From positions 1-22,898 of the forward strand of contig CAJOMY010000022.1 in the NCBI GenBank assembly GCA_905235775.1: a DNA stretch of 22,898 nucleotides. The letters run 5' to 3'. Shown here in pieces: positions 7,126 to 14,363 of the stretch; within the stretch, counting starts at the first letter, position 1; each line of letters opens with the position of its first letter. A program made the position numbers and the translations under genes. The notes beneath the pieces were generated by a model. That model did no database searches. It was given only the letters and a program-made list of their open reading frames with translations, and was not told where the DNA came from. Source of the DNA: an uncultured Bacteroidales bacterium (GTDB lineage Bacteria > Bacteroidota > Bacteroidia > Bacteroidales > UBA932).

Positions 7126-7271
7126 ATGGCAAAGAAAGCCGTTGCAACCTTCGCAGCCAAGGCCGGTGCCAAGAGCATGGTCAAGTGCATCCGCATGGAG
7201 AAATCCCCGAAGACCGGCAGCAGCTCGTCGAGGCCGAAAAGGCCAAGGATTATTTCGCCAGCAAGAAATAA
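7126..7271 (+). pseudogene. DUF4295 (bL38-type ribosomal protein) gene with a frame break
   Basis: DUF4295 proteins are about 50 residues, specific to Bacteroidetes and encoded after bL28 and bL33; I recall the family being identified in the Flavobacterium ribosome as bL38. The first 31 codons fit well (MAKKAVATF up to MEKSPKTG). After that the frame gives a serine, arginine and proline-rich sequence that runs through the downstream terminator to 7389. In another frame, from 7221, the sequence reads QLVEAEKAKDYFASKK and then TAA at 7269-7271, which is a proper DUF4295 ending. About five residues that usually follow KTG are also missing, so a deletion of 3n+1 bases (perhaps 16) at about 7216-7221 explains it. 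AAGGAG at 7112-7117 is a Shine-Dalgarno-like site eight bases before the ATG. Assembly error is the main alternative. Confidence 0.68.
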
Positions 7272-7290
7272 TTTTCTCCTGTACAGTGAT

Positions 7291-7317
7291 AAAGCCGGTC
7301 TTGTGACCGGCTTTTTT
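7291..7317 (+). terminator. Rho-independent terminator after the rpmB-rpmG-DUF4295 cluster
   Basis: AAAGCCGGTC (7291-7300), loop TTGT, GACCGGC and a run of T to 7317 form a perfect hairpin with a T tract, 19 bases after the restored DUF4295 stop. Confidence 0.9.
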
Positions 7318-7342
7318 CTGTCATGCCCGCGTCACCCCTGTT

Positions 7343-7367
7343 GTCATGCCCGGCTTGACCGGGCATC
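7343..7367. repeat. REP-like palindrome upstream of ftsY
   Basis: GTCATGCCCGGCTTGACC and the following GGGCATC form an 8-bp stem (7346-7353 with 7359-7366) over a five-base loop. A partial copy of its first ten bases lies at 7320-7329, directly after the terminator. It resembles the element at 8296-8320 in frame and size. Confidence 0.6.
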
Positions 7368-7386
7368 CAATTTCAAGATTTATTTG

Positions 7387-7394
7387 TAACTTTG
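7387..7394 (+). promoter_or_regulatory. Bacteroidetes -7 box of ftsY
   Basis: TAACTTTG fits TAnnTTTG exactly. Six bases separate it from ATG 7401, the same spacing as at 597-611. No TTG is found at 19-21 bases upstream. The mRNA should be leaderless or nearly so. Confidence 0.7.
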
Positions 7395-7400
7395 TAAACT

Positions 7401-8285
7401 ATGGCAATCAGTTTCTTTCAGCGGATTTCCCGGGCCGTGGTCGGCAAGTCGAGGGTGGACGATGACACGCTCGACGCAATCGAGGAGGCCCTGGTGGAGT
7501 CGGACATGGGAGTCGCGACGACCCTGAAGATCATCGATAACCTGGAGGAGCGCGTCGAGCGCGACAAGTTCATGTCGTTCGACGAGCTGGTGGGCCTGCT
7601 CCGTGAGGAGATCGGCGCCCTGGTGGGGGAGAGCGTGGAACCGTTCGACTTCAGCAAGAAGCCGTATGTCATCCTTGTCGTGGGCGTGAACGGCGTGGGC
7701 AAGACCACGACGATCGGCAAGTTGGCCGCGATGCTGAAGGCCCGGGGCAAGAAGGTCCTGCTCGGCGCTGCGGACACTTTCCGCGCGGCGGCGGTGGACC
7801 AGCTGACCATCTGGGCGGAGCGTGCCGGGGTGGACATCGTCAAGCAGGCGATGGGCTCCGACCCCGCCTCCGTGGCCTACGACACCGTCCAGGCTGCCGT
7901 GGCGCGTGGGGCCGACGTGGTGATCATCGACACGGCCGGCCGCCTGCACAACCGCATCGACCTGATGAACGAACTGACCAAGATCCGCAATGTCATCCGC
8001 AAGGTGGTGCCCGACGGCCCGCACGACGTCATGCTGGTCCTGGATGCATCCACGGGGCAGAACGCCTTCGCACAGGCGAAGGAGTTTGCCCGCGCCACCG
8101 ACATCAGCTCCCTGGCTGTCACCAAACTCGACGGCACGGCCAAGGGCGGCGTGGTGGTGGGCGTGTCCGACCAGTTCCACATCCCGGTCAAGTTCATCGG
8201 CGTGGGGGAGGGAATCGACGACCTGAAGATATTCGACAAGGACGAGTTCGTCCGGCAGCTGTTTGCCCCGGAAGATTTGAAATAA
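7401..8285 (+). CDS. ftsY: Signal recognition particle receptor FtsY
   Basis: FtsY is the membrane-docking GTPase that receives SRP-bound ribosomes. The 294-residue protein has a four-helix N domain (about residues 1-85) and the SRP-type G domain. G1 is GVNGVGKTT with K101; the ADTFRAAAVDQL block, DTAGRLHN (G3) and TKLDGTAKGG (G4) follow, and the closing GVGEGIDDL motif is present. There is no acidic A domain, as is usual in this phylum. The promoter box is six bases before the ATG. It is bracketed by two REP-like palindromes and is followed by pheT after 48 bases. Confidence 0.97.
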   Translation: MAISFFQRISRAVVGKSRVDDDTLDAIEEALVESDMGVATTLKIIDNLEERVERDKFMSFDELVGLLREEIGALVGESVEPFDFSKKPYVILVVGVNGVGKTTTIGKLAAMLKARGKKVLLGAADTFRAAAVDQLTIWAERAGVDIVKQAMGSDPASVAYDTVQAAVARGADVVIIDTAGRLHNRIDLMNELTKIRNVIRKVVPDGPHDVMLVLDASTGQNAFAQAKEFARATDISSLAVTKLDGTAKGGVVVGVSDQFHIPVKFIGVGEGIDDLKIFDKDEFVRQLFAPEDLK

Positions 8286-8295
8286 CAACCCAAAC

Positions 8296-8320
8296 GTCAT
8301 TCCGGACCTGTTCCGGAATC
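8296..8320. repeat. REP-like palindrome between ftsY and pheT
   Basis: GTCATTCCGGACCTGTTCC continuing to GGAATC contains an 8-bp perfect stem (8299-8306 with 8312-8319) and a five-base loop. It matches the element at 7343-7367 at 17 of 25 positions. Several of the differences are paired changes that keep the stem. It ends 13 bases before the pheT ATG and has no T tract. Confidence 0.55.
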
Positions 8321-8333
8321 TATAGCGAAGCGT

Positions 8334-10775
8334 ATGAAAGTAAGTTACAATTGGCTCAAAGAGTATTTGAAGTGTGACCTCACCCCGCAGGAAGTGGCGG
8401 ATGCGATGACCGCGATCGGCATCGAAGTGGACGGTGTGGAAGAGCAGGAACAGATCCCCGGCGGCCTGGCCGGCGTCGTGGTGGCGAAAGTGATCACCTG
8501 CGAGGCCCATCCGGACTCCGACCACCTGCACGTCACGACGGTGGACGCCGGTACCGGCGAGGCGCTGACCGTGGTGTGCGGCGCCCCCAACGTGGCTGCC
8601 GGCCAGAAGGTCCTCTTCGCCCAGATCGGCACCGTGCTGCCGGGCGATTTCAAGATCAAGAAATCCAAGATCCGCGGCATCGAGTCGTTCGGCATGATCT
8701 GCGCCGAGGATGAGCTGGGGATCGGTACCGACCATGCCGGGATCATGGTCCTTCCGGAGAGCGCCGTGGTCGGCACTCCCGCCAAGGAATACCTCCAGCT
8801 CGGCACCGAGGCGGTAATCGAATATGAAATCACGGCCAACCGCATCGACGCGGCTTCCCACTGGGGGGTGGCCCGCGACCTGTACGCCTGGCTCCGCCTG
8901 AACGGCCGCCCGTGCGAGCTTGTGAGGCCCTCCGTGGACGCTTTCCGCGAGGGTGCGGGCGAAGGCCTCTCCATAGAAGTCCGAGACACCGACGGCGCTC
9001 CGCGCTACACCGGCATCACGATCCGGGGGGTGAAGGTCGGCCCGTCGCCGGAATGGCTCCAGCAGCGCCTGACCAGCATCGGACTGCGTCCGATCAACAA
9101 TATCGTGGACGTCTCCAACTTCGTGCTCTTCGAGCTCGGACAGCCCCTCCACACCTTCGACGCCGGCCGCGTCGGAGGTGGCCGCGTGGTGGTGCGCCGT
9201 GCCGCCCGGGGCGAGACCATCCGCACGCTGGACGGCGTGGAGCGCAAGCTGGACGAGCGGGACATGGTGATTGCCGACACGCAGGTGCCGATGTGCATCG
9301 CCGGCGTGTTCGGCGGTGAGGACAGCGGCGTGACCGAGGCCACCGCGGACGTGTTCGTGGAGAGCGCCTACTTCGATCCCGCATCCATCCGCCGCACCTC
9401 CAAGAGCCAGGGCCTGCAGACCGACGCCTCCTTCCGCTATGAGCGCGGCGCCGATCCGGAGATTCCGCTCTATGCGCTGAAGCGCGCCGTGCTCCTCATT
9501 CAGGCATGCGCCGGTGGCGAAGTGGTCGGCAAGATCCGCGAATCCTACCCCATGCCCTACGAGCGCAAGCGCATTGAGCTGGACTATGACCGCATCGAGC
9601 GTTTCGCCGGCCAGGCGATCGGCCATGACACCATCGAAAACATCCTGGGCTCCCTGGGCTACGACTTCCTGGAGAAGCGTCCCGGCGGCGCCGTGGTGGC
9701 CGCCCCGTCCTACATGGTGGACGTGTACCGCGAGTGCGACGTGGTGGAAGAGATTCTCCGCATCTACGGCTACGACAACATTGCGCTCCCGCACCACATG
9801 AAGATGTCGGTATGCGCGACGCCGAAACCGGATCCCGAAGCGGTCCGCAATGCCGTTTCCAACTTCCTCGCCGCCAACGGCTTCGTGGAGATCATGAACA
9901 ATTCCCTGACCAAGGGGGACTATTATACCGGCCTGCAGACCTTCCCGGCGGAGAAGTGCGTCCGCATCGTCAATCCGCTGAGCCAGGACCTGAACGTGAT
10001 GCGCCAGACCCTTGTCCTGGGCGGCCTGGAGGTCGTCGCGTATAACCTGAACCGTCAGATCGGCTCGCTGCGCACCTTCGAATACGGCAGCGTGTACAGC
10101 CGCCTCGCCGACAAATCCGGCGAGACGCTCGAGGGCTATGAGGAGCACGGCTGCTTCACCCTGATGCTCACCGGCACCCCGGAGAAATCCTGGCGCGCCG
10201 AGGCCGCGAAGAGCGACTATTTCCAGCTGAAAGGCTACCTGGAGCTGCTTCTGCGCCGTTACGGCGCCGACCTCGACCAGCTCTGGACGGAGGCGGCTCC
10301 GTCCGACATCTGGGCCGAAGGCATGTGCTATTCGCTTCCGGGCAAGGGGCCGAAGCTGGCCACGATGGGCACGGTAACCCCTGCGCTCACGCGCAAATTC
10401 GGCATCAAGCAGCCTGTCTTCGCCGCCGAGATCAGCTGGCCGGCGTTTTTCACGCTGGTGAAGCGCGACAAGGTGAGCTTCAGCGAGCTGCCGAAGTTCC
10501 CGGCCGTGCGGCGCGACCTGGCGCTGCTCCTCGACGAGGACGTCAGCTACGCCGACCTGCGCGCCGCTGCCTTCAAGCAGGCGAAAAAGCTCCTGCGGCA
10601 GGTAGGCCTGTTCGACGTGTATCGCGGCGACAAGATCCCTGCAGGCAAGAAGCAGTACGCGCTGAGCTTCCTGATCCAGGATCCCGACCGGACCCTCACC
10701 GACCAGGACACCGAACGGCTGATGGATCGCCTGCTCGATACCTTCCGGAAGGAATTTGGCGCCCAGCTCCGGTAA
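8334..10775 (+). CDS. pheT: Phenylalanyl-tRNA synthetase beta subunit
   Basis: This is the 813-residue non-catalytic and editing half of the (alpha-beta)2 enzyme that charges tRNA-Phe. The domains appear in normal order: an N-terminal segment; an OB-fold tRNA-binding domain at about residues 42-150 (HPDSDHLHVTTVDAG, VCGAPNVAAGQ); the B3/B4 editing region at about 215-385 (NNIVDVSNFVLFELGQPLH); the B5 domain at about 408-480; the catalytic-like core; and the ferredoxin-fold anticodon-binding domain from about 720 (FPAVRRDLALLLDEDVSY). Length is close to other bacterial PheT proteins. The alpha subunit gene is not in this window, which is common in Bacteroidetes. A lipoprotein gene starts three bases after its stop. 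Confidence 0.97.
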   Translation: MKVSYNWLKEYLKCDLTPQEVADAMTAIGIEVDGVEEQEQIPGGLAGVVVAKVITCEAHPDSDHLHVTTVDAGTGEALTVVCGAPNVAAGQKVLFAQIGTVLPGDFKIKKSKIRGIESFGMICAEDELGIGTDHAGIMVLPESAVVGTPAKEYLQLGTEAVIEYEITANRIDAASHWGVARDLYAWLRLNGRPCELVRPSVDAFREGAGEGLSIEVRDTDGAPRYTGITIRGVKVGPSPEWLQQRLTSIGLRPINNIVDVSNFVLFELGQPLHTFDAGRVGGGRVVVRRAARGETIRTLDGVERKLDERDMVIADTQVPMCIAGVFGGEDSGVTEATADVFVESAYFDPASIRRTSKSQGLQTDASFRYERGADPEIPLYALKRAVLLIQACAGGEVVGKIRESYPMPYERKRIELDYDRIERFAGQAIGHDTIENILGSLGYDFLEKRPGGAVVAAPSYMVDVYRECDVVEEILRIYGYDNIALPHHMKMSVCATPKPDPEAVRNAVSNFLAANGFVEIMNNSLTKGDYYTGLQTFPAEKCVRIVNPLSQDLNVMRQTLVLGGLEVVAYNLNRQIGSLRTFEYGSVYSRLADKSGETLEGYEEHGCFTLMLTGTPEKSWRAEAAKSDYFQLKGYLELLLRRYGADLDQLWTEAAPSDIWAEGMCYSLPGKGPKLATMGTVTPALTRKFGIKQPVFAAEISWPAFFTLVKRDKVSFSELPKFPAVRRDLALLLDEDVSYADLRAAAFKQAKKLLRQVGLFDVYRGDKIPAGKKQYALSFLIQDPDRTLTDQDTERLMDRLLDTFRKEFGAQLR

Positions 10776-10778
10776 GCG

Positions 10779-11408
10779 ATGCGCCGGGCGGTCCATATCG
10801 TTTGGCTGATGTTGCTGCTGGCGTCGCTCTGCGCCTGCAGCCGCCGTGCACGCGTGATTTCCCCGGACCGGATGGGCAGGCTCTACTACGACATGTTCCT
10901 GGCCGACCAGTGGCTGCGGGACAACAGCCGCAACCGGGCGCATGCCGACACGACGCTCTTCTTCGACCCGATCTTTCGTAAGCATGGCGTCAGCTTCGAA
11001 GACTACGACCGTTCCATCCGGTATTACCTGGACCGTCCCGATAAGTTCACGAAGATTCTGGACAAGGTGGCGGACCAGCTTCGGAAGGAGGGTGAGCGGC
11101 TCCAGCGGGAAGCCGACGAGCTGACCACGCAGGAGTATGAGCGGGACCGCCTCCGCCGAAGCGTCCGCAGCTACGATTTTACGACAGACTCGCTGCGTTG
11201 GGATTTCCCGCAGCGCCTCTGGCCACAGACAGACACGACAATAATAAAAGATGATGGATTACCTGGAAAAATACGGCTACACTCCCGTGGAGACGGAGGT
11301 AGCGAAGCGGATTCAAGCCGTCTGCTCGAGCCTCGACGGGATCGTTTCCGCGGAAGTGCTGAAAAAGTGCTTCTCCCTGATGGACTTGACGACCTTGAAG
11401 TCCGATGA
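10779..11408 (+). CDS. DUF4296 lipoprotein running into deoC
   Basis: The first 25 residues are a lipoprotein signal (MRRAVHIVWLMLLLASLCAC, cysteine at 20). They are followed by the DUF4296 region at about residues 28-105 (DRMGRLYYDMFLADQW, GVSFEDYDRSIRYYLDRPDKF), a Bacteroidetes envelope family of unknown function. A charged helical stretch follows. The frame has no stop until 11408, so as it stands the 209-residue product overlaps the first 158 bases of deoC in another frame. The tail after about residue 157 does not look like the family, and two TAA triplets in another frame at about 11242-11247 suggest that the original stop was lost by a small indel. It is 3 bases from pheT and probably cotranscribed. 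The N-terminal call is firm; the C-terminus is doubtful. Confidence 0.72.
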   Translation: MRRAVHIVWLMLLLASLCACSRRARVISPDRMGRLYYDMFLADQWLRDNSRNRAHADTTLFFDPIFRKHGVSFEDYDRSIRYYLDRPDKFTKILDKVADQLRKEGERLQREADELTTQEYERDRLRRSVRSYDFTTDSLRWDFPQRLWPQTDTTIIKDDGLPGKIRLHSRGDGGSEADSSRLLEPRRDRFRGSAEKVLLPDGLDDLEVR

Positions 11409-12144
11409 CACTGCGGCTTCCGTGGGCAGGCTGGTGGACAAGGTGAACCGCCTGGCGGCGGAGTTCCCCGGTTACCCGCTGCCCGCATCCGTCTGCGTCT
11501 ATCCCAATTTTGCGCCTGTCGTGCGCGAACGCCGCTGCTCCCCGGAGCTGCACGTGACCACCGTCGCGAGCTGTTTCCCCTCCGCCCAGAGTTTTCTGGA
11601 AGTGAAGGTGCAGGAATGCGAACTTGCGGTGCGCGCCGGTGCGGACGAGGTGGATATCGTCCTGGCCCTGAACGCTTTCCTGGCGGAAGACTATGACGCC
11701 GCCGCCGGCGAGATCGTGGCCATGCGCCGGGCAATTGACGCCGAAGCCGCCCGTCAGGGCCGCAAGGTCGTCCTCAAGGTAATCCTGGAGACGGGCCTGC
11801 TCGGGACGCCGGAGCGCATCGCCCGGGCGTCGTTCCTGGCGATGGAGGCCGGCGCTGATTTCATCAAGACTTCGACAGGCAAGGTGGCCGTGAATGCCAC
11901 CCCGGAGGCTGCCTGGGTGATGTGCGAGTGCATCAGGGCCTTCTACGGAAAGACCGGCAGGTGCGTCGGCTTCAAGGCTGCGGGCGGTATTTCCAACGAC
12001 CGCGACGCCCTGCTCTACTATCGCATCGGCGCGACGGTGCTCGGCGAAGACTGGGTGGAGAAAGAACATTTCCGTTTCGGCGTGAGCCGGCTGGGCAACA
12101 GTCTGATGAGCGCTATCGAGCAAAGGCCGGTCACCTTCTTCTAA
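11251..12144 (+). CDS. deoC: Deoxyribose-phosphate aldolase
   Basis: DERA cleaves 2-deoxyribose 5-phosphate to glyceraldehyde 3-phosphate and acetaldehyde during deoxynucleoside breakdown. The TIM-barrel active site is complete: D135 in DEVDIV, the Schiff-base lysine K206 in FIKTSTGK and the proton-relay lysine K242 in GFKAAGGIS. At 297 residues it is longer than the E. coli enzyme (about 259), mainly through an N-terminal extension typical of Bacteroidetes homologues. The start is ATG 11251, with ATG 11254 also possible; both lie inside the overlapping reading of the DUF4296 gene. A terminator follows the stop. Confidence 0.95.
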   Translation: MMDYLEKYGYTPVETEVAKRIQAVCSSLDGIVSAEVLKKCFSLMDLTTLKSDDTAASVGRLVDKVNRLAAEFPGYPLPASVCVYPNFAPVVRERRCSPELHVTTVASCFPSAQSFLEVKVQECELAVRAGADEVDIVLALNAFLAEDYDAAAGEIVAMRRAIDAEAARQGRKVVLKVILETGLLGTPERIARASFLAMEAGADFIKTSTGKVAVNATPEAAWVMCECIRAFYGKTGRCVGFKAAGGISNDRDALLYYRIGATVLGEDWVEKEHFRFGVSRLGNSLMSAIEQRPVTFF

Positions 12145-12181
12145 AAAATACGATTTTTACAGTCCGACGGACTGCCAATTC

Positions 12182-12211
12182 AGCCCTGCACGCGTGTGTG
12201 CGGGGCTTTTT
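12182..12211 (+). terminator. Rho-independent terminator after deoC
   Basis: AGCCCTGCAC (12182-12191) pairs with GTGCGGGGCT (12198-12207, one G-U) over a six-base loop, followed by a T run to 12211. It closes the ftsY-side transcript 38 bases after the deoC stop. Confidence 0.85.
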
Positions 12212-12285
12212 GTGTATTAAACGATTAATATGCGGCAAAACCGGACCGTTCTGTCGACCTTTGCCTGTGACAAAACGAAAGGCTT

Positions 12286-13869
12286 ATGAAAAGATTGACT
12301 TCACTCTTCCTGACGGCCGCACTGGCCGTCTGCTGCACCGACAGGGTGCTGAACACGGAAACGGGAATGCCGGGCATGCCCGGCCCCGCCGGTGATCACG
12401 AGATGATCGTGCTCGGCGAGAAACTCGATGACCCCTATACCGTGGAGAACATGACCAAGGCGCTTTCGGAGCTGTATCCGACCAAGGCGGACCGCGTCCC
12501 GCTGCAGGCGACGCACCGCTACGTGCGCTTCCTGCCGCAGAGCGACCGTGAGTTGCAGCTGCTGGAACGTCTGGGAATTGACCTGCTGGACCACCCGATG
12601 GATTATGAGGTCCTGCGGGAAGGCGACTGGTATCATGATCCGGAAGTGCCGGAAGGGGAGATTACCTGGCAGTACGCCGCCGTGCCCGTCGGCCAGGCTC
12701 TCCCGCTGCTCGTCCGGCACGAAGAGCTGTATCAGTGTTATATCCCTGACGAGTCCCAGCTCACGAAATCGGACGACGGCATCGACTGGGCGGCGGTGGA
12801 GCGCGAGGCGTTCCGCCTGACGGGCAATGAGGCCCTGTCCGCGGAAGCCCCGACGAAGTCGTCCCAATCGGGCGCCACACCGTCCGGGCGCATCACGATC
12901 GTGGACGAATCCCGTCCCGGCAGCGTGGAGGGCGTACGCGGGGTGCGCGTCTGCTGCAACAGCTTCGTCAAGGTGGCGAACGCCTATACCGATGAGGACG
13001 GCCGTTACCGGATGACGCGCAGTTTCTCAGGCAAACCCCGCTACCGGCTCGTTTTCAAGAATTCGGCCGGATTCTGCATCGGCCTGAACCTGCTGCTGGT
13101 GCCGGCATCCGTGTCTTCGCTTGGTATTGGGGACGCCACGGGCCTGGATGCGAAGATCGACCAGAACTCCGACCGGCGGCTCTTCAGCCGCTGCGTCGTC
13201 AACAACGCGGGATTCGATTACTATCGCCGCTGCGCCAAGGAATCGCCGAACATCAAGACACCCCCTTCCAATCTGCGCCTCTGGCTCTTCCAGGGGCTGG
13301 ATGTCAGCTGTGCCGCCATGCTGCAGCAGGGCACCATCATCGACAACGGCAGCATCGGAAAGCTGCTGGGCATCTATTCCATCCTGCTGAAGATCTTCCT
13401 GCCCGACATCCTGCTCGGCCTGAAGGACCGGCAGAGCTATGCCGACATCTATGCCGAGGCCCTGCACGAATTTGCGCATGCCAGCCACTTCATGACGGCC
13501 GGCCGGGACTATTGGGACCAGCTTGTCCGGTTCATGGTCAGCTCGTTCGTGACCTCGGGCTTCACGCTCTATGGCGTGGGTACGGAAGAAGGCAGCAACT
13601 ATTGCGAGGTGGCGGAAATGTGGGCGTACTGCCTTCAGACGACGCTTTTCCGCGAACGCTATGGCACGGACGCGCCCCTTTTCGGGACGGGATGGTGGTT
13701 CCACCCGCAGATCCTGCTGGAGCTGGTGGAGCAGGGCCTGGACTGCCATCGCATCTTCCAGGCGCTCGGACCGGAGGTGACCGACCGGGAGATCTTCAAG
13801 AAGAAGCTGACCAGCTACAATCCCGAGTTTAAAGGCGCTATCAATGAAGCATTTGCAAAGTACAACTAA
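12286..13869 (+). CDS. Putative lipoprotein with a zinc-metallopeptidase-like HExxH motif
   Basis: The 527-residue protein starts with a short hydrophobic signal ending LAVCC, an imperfect lipobox, so it is probably a lipoprotein of the envelope. Residues of about 205-260 (GVRGVRVCCNSF, AYTDEDGRYRM) look like a carboxypeptidase regulatory-like beta-sandwich. Farther on, ALHEFAHASHF places H394, E395 and H398 as a possible zinc site, with H401, E441 and E444 as candidates for a third ligand. The aromatic-rich block WAYCLQTTLF follows. I recognise this general pattern from Bacteroidetes proteins of unknown function but cannot name a family; peptidase activity is inferred from the motif only. 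It stands alone between the deoC terminator and tRNA-Leu. A weak -7-like GACCTTTG lies at 12256-12263. Confidence 0.8.
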   Translation: MKRLTSLFLTAALAVCCTDRVLNTETGMPGMPGPAGDHEMIVLGEKLDDPYTVENMTKALSELYPTKADRVPLQATHRYVRFLPQSDRELQLLERLGIDLLDHPMDYEVLREGDWYHDPEVPEGEITWQYAAVPVGQALPLLVRHEELYQCYIPDESQLTKSDDGIDWAAVEREAFRLTGNEALSAEAPTKSSQSGATPSGRITIVDESRPGSVEGVRGVRVCCNSFVKVANAYTDEDGRYRMTRSFSGKPRYRLVFKNSAGFCIGLNLLLVPASVSSLGIGDATGLDAKIDQNSDRRLFSRCVVNNAGFDYYRRCAKESPNIKTPPSNLRLWLFQGLDVSCAAMLQQGTIIDNGSIGKLLGIYSILLKIFLPDILLGLKDRQSYADIYAEALHEFAHASHFMTAGRDYWDQLVRFMVSSFVTSGFTLYGVGTEEGSNYCEVAEMWAYCLQTTLFRERYGTDAPLFGTGWWFHPQILLELVEQGLDCHRIFQALGPEVTDREIFKKKLTSYNPEFKGAINEAFAKYN

Positions 13870-13920
13870 AACTATGAATCAAACTTCAGAATGGATGGCG
13901 TAAGGAGGATACAGTTTTTT

Positions 13921-13950
13921 TTGTCATTATTGCAAAAAGTTGTATCTTTG
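13921..13950 (+). promoter_or_regulatory. Promoter of tRNA-Leu
   Basis: TTG at 13921-13923, a 19-base spacer and TATCTTTG at 13943-13950 form one of the two clearest Bacteroidetes promoters in the window. The mature tRNA begins 12 bases after the box. Confidence 0.85.
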
Positions 13951-13962
13951 CAGTCCATTCGA

Positions 13963-14045
13963 GCGCGGGTGGCGGAATGGTAGACGCGCTAGTTTCAGGA
14001 GCTAGTACCGTAAAAAGTGTGTGAGTTCGAGTCTCATCCCGCGCA
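13963..14045 (+). tRNA. tRNA-Leu, anticodon CAG
   Basis: The acceptor arm GCGCGGG (13963-13969) pairs with CCCGCGC (14038-14044), discriminator A at 14045. The anticodon stem CTAGT/GCTAG encloses the loop TTCAGGA with anticodon CAG at 13996-13998. A long variable arm, as in class II tRNAs, and the T loop GTTCGAGTC are present. CCA is not encoded. It has its own promoter upstream and a hairpin starting two bases downstream. Confidence 0.95.
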
Positions 14046-14046
14046 C

Positions 14047-14086
14047 AAAGAAGGCGACTAATAAGCGATTATTGGTCGCCTTCTTT
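14047..14086. repeat. GNRA-capped 18-bp hairpin after tRNA-Leu
   Basis: Positions 14047-14064 pair with 14069-14086 (one G-U) around the tetraloop GCGA. A nearly identical copy follows tRNA-Arg at 22741. The symmetric A-rich and T-rich outer ends could make it a bidirectional terminator, though the T run (CTTCTTT) is interrupted. The remainder of the gap to 14237 shows no supported gene. Confidence 0.8.
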
Positions 14087-14237
14087 CCTTCTCTCAGTTC
14101 GCGCTGGAGGATGGCGTACAAGTAAGCGGTGCTTTGTGCGAAATACTGATAAGTGACGCCCAGCCCTATTTTCATTTCCGTAGGATTTGGTATCTTCGTA
14201 TCCAATTTGCCGCAATCAGACCATATACCTTGATACG

Positions 14238-14363
14238 ATGAAACATGCAATGCTTGCTTTCCTGCTTTTCGCGCTGTGCGCCTGTACGCCGAGGACCTAT
14301 CTCTGGAACGAATCCGCCACGGCGTTCAAGCCCGTTGTACTTCCTTTCGTCCGGGCAGAATGA
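14238..14363 (+). CDS. Short putative lipoprotein overlapping the thioesterase gene
   Basis: This 41-residue frame begins MKHAMLAFLLFALCACTPR, a basic start, a hydrophobic core and an LCAC lipobox at residues 13-16, so an acylated mature peptide of about 26 residues is predicted (TPRTYLWNESATAFKPVV and a few more). Its TGA stop shares two bases with the thioesterase ATG (sequence ATGA at 14360-14363), the layout of translationally coupled genes. A box one base off the -7 consensus (TATCTTCG) lies at 14191-14198. I do not recognise the mature part. It could be a real tiny lipoprotein, a remnant of a longer one, or an upstream coupling frame. Confidence 0.5.
   Translation: MKHAMLAFLLFALCACTPRTYLWNESATAFKPVVLPFVRAE

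Noticed and set aside
7380..10985. A 1201-codon minus-strand open frame opposite ftsY and pheT
   Set aside because: It is the mirror of strong GC-rich codon bias in two certain genes. Its translation is histidine, valine and alanine-rich with no domain pattern, and it crosses the ftsY promoter.
13911..13918. TAAGGAGG, a full Shine-Dalgarno-like sequence after the HExxH lipoprotein gene
   Set aside because: No start codon with a meaningful frame follows; the next element is the tRNA-Leu promoter.
14002..14250. An 82-codon minus-strand frame ending in tRNA-Leu
   Set aside because: It overlaps the tRNA and the hairpin. One stretch (MKIGLGVTYQYF) looks mildly protein-like, but nothing else supports a gene.
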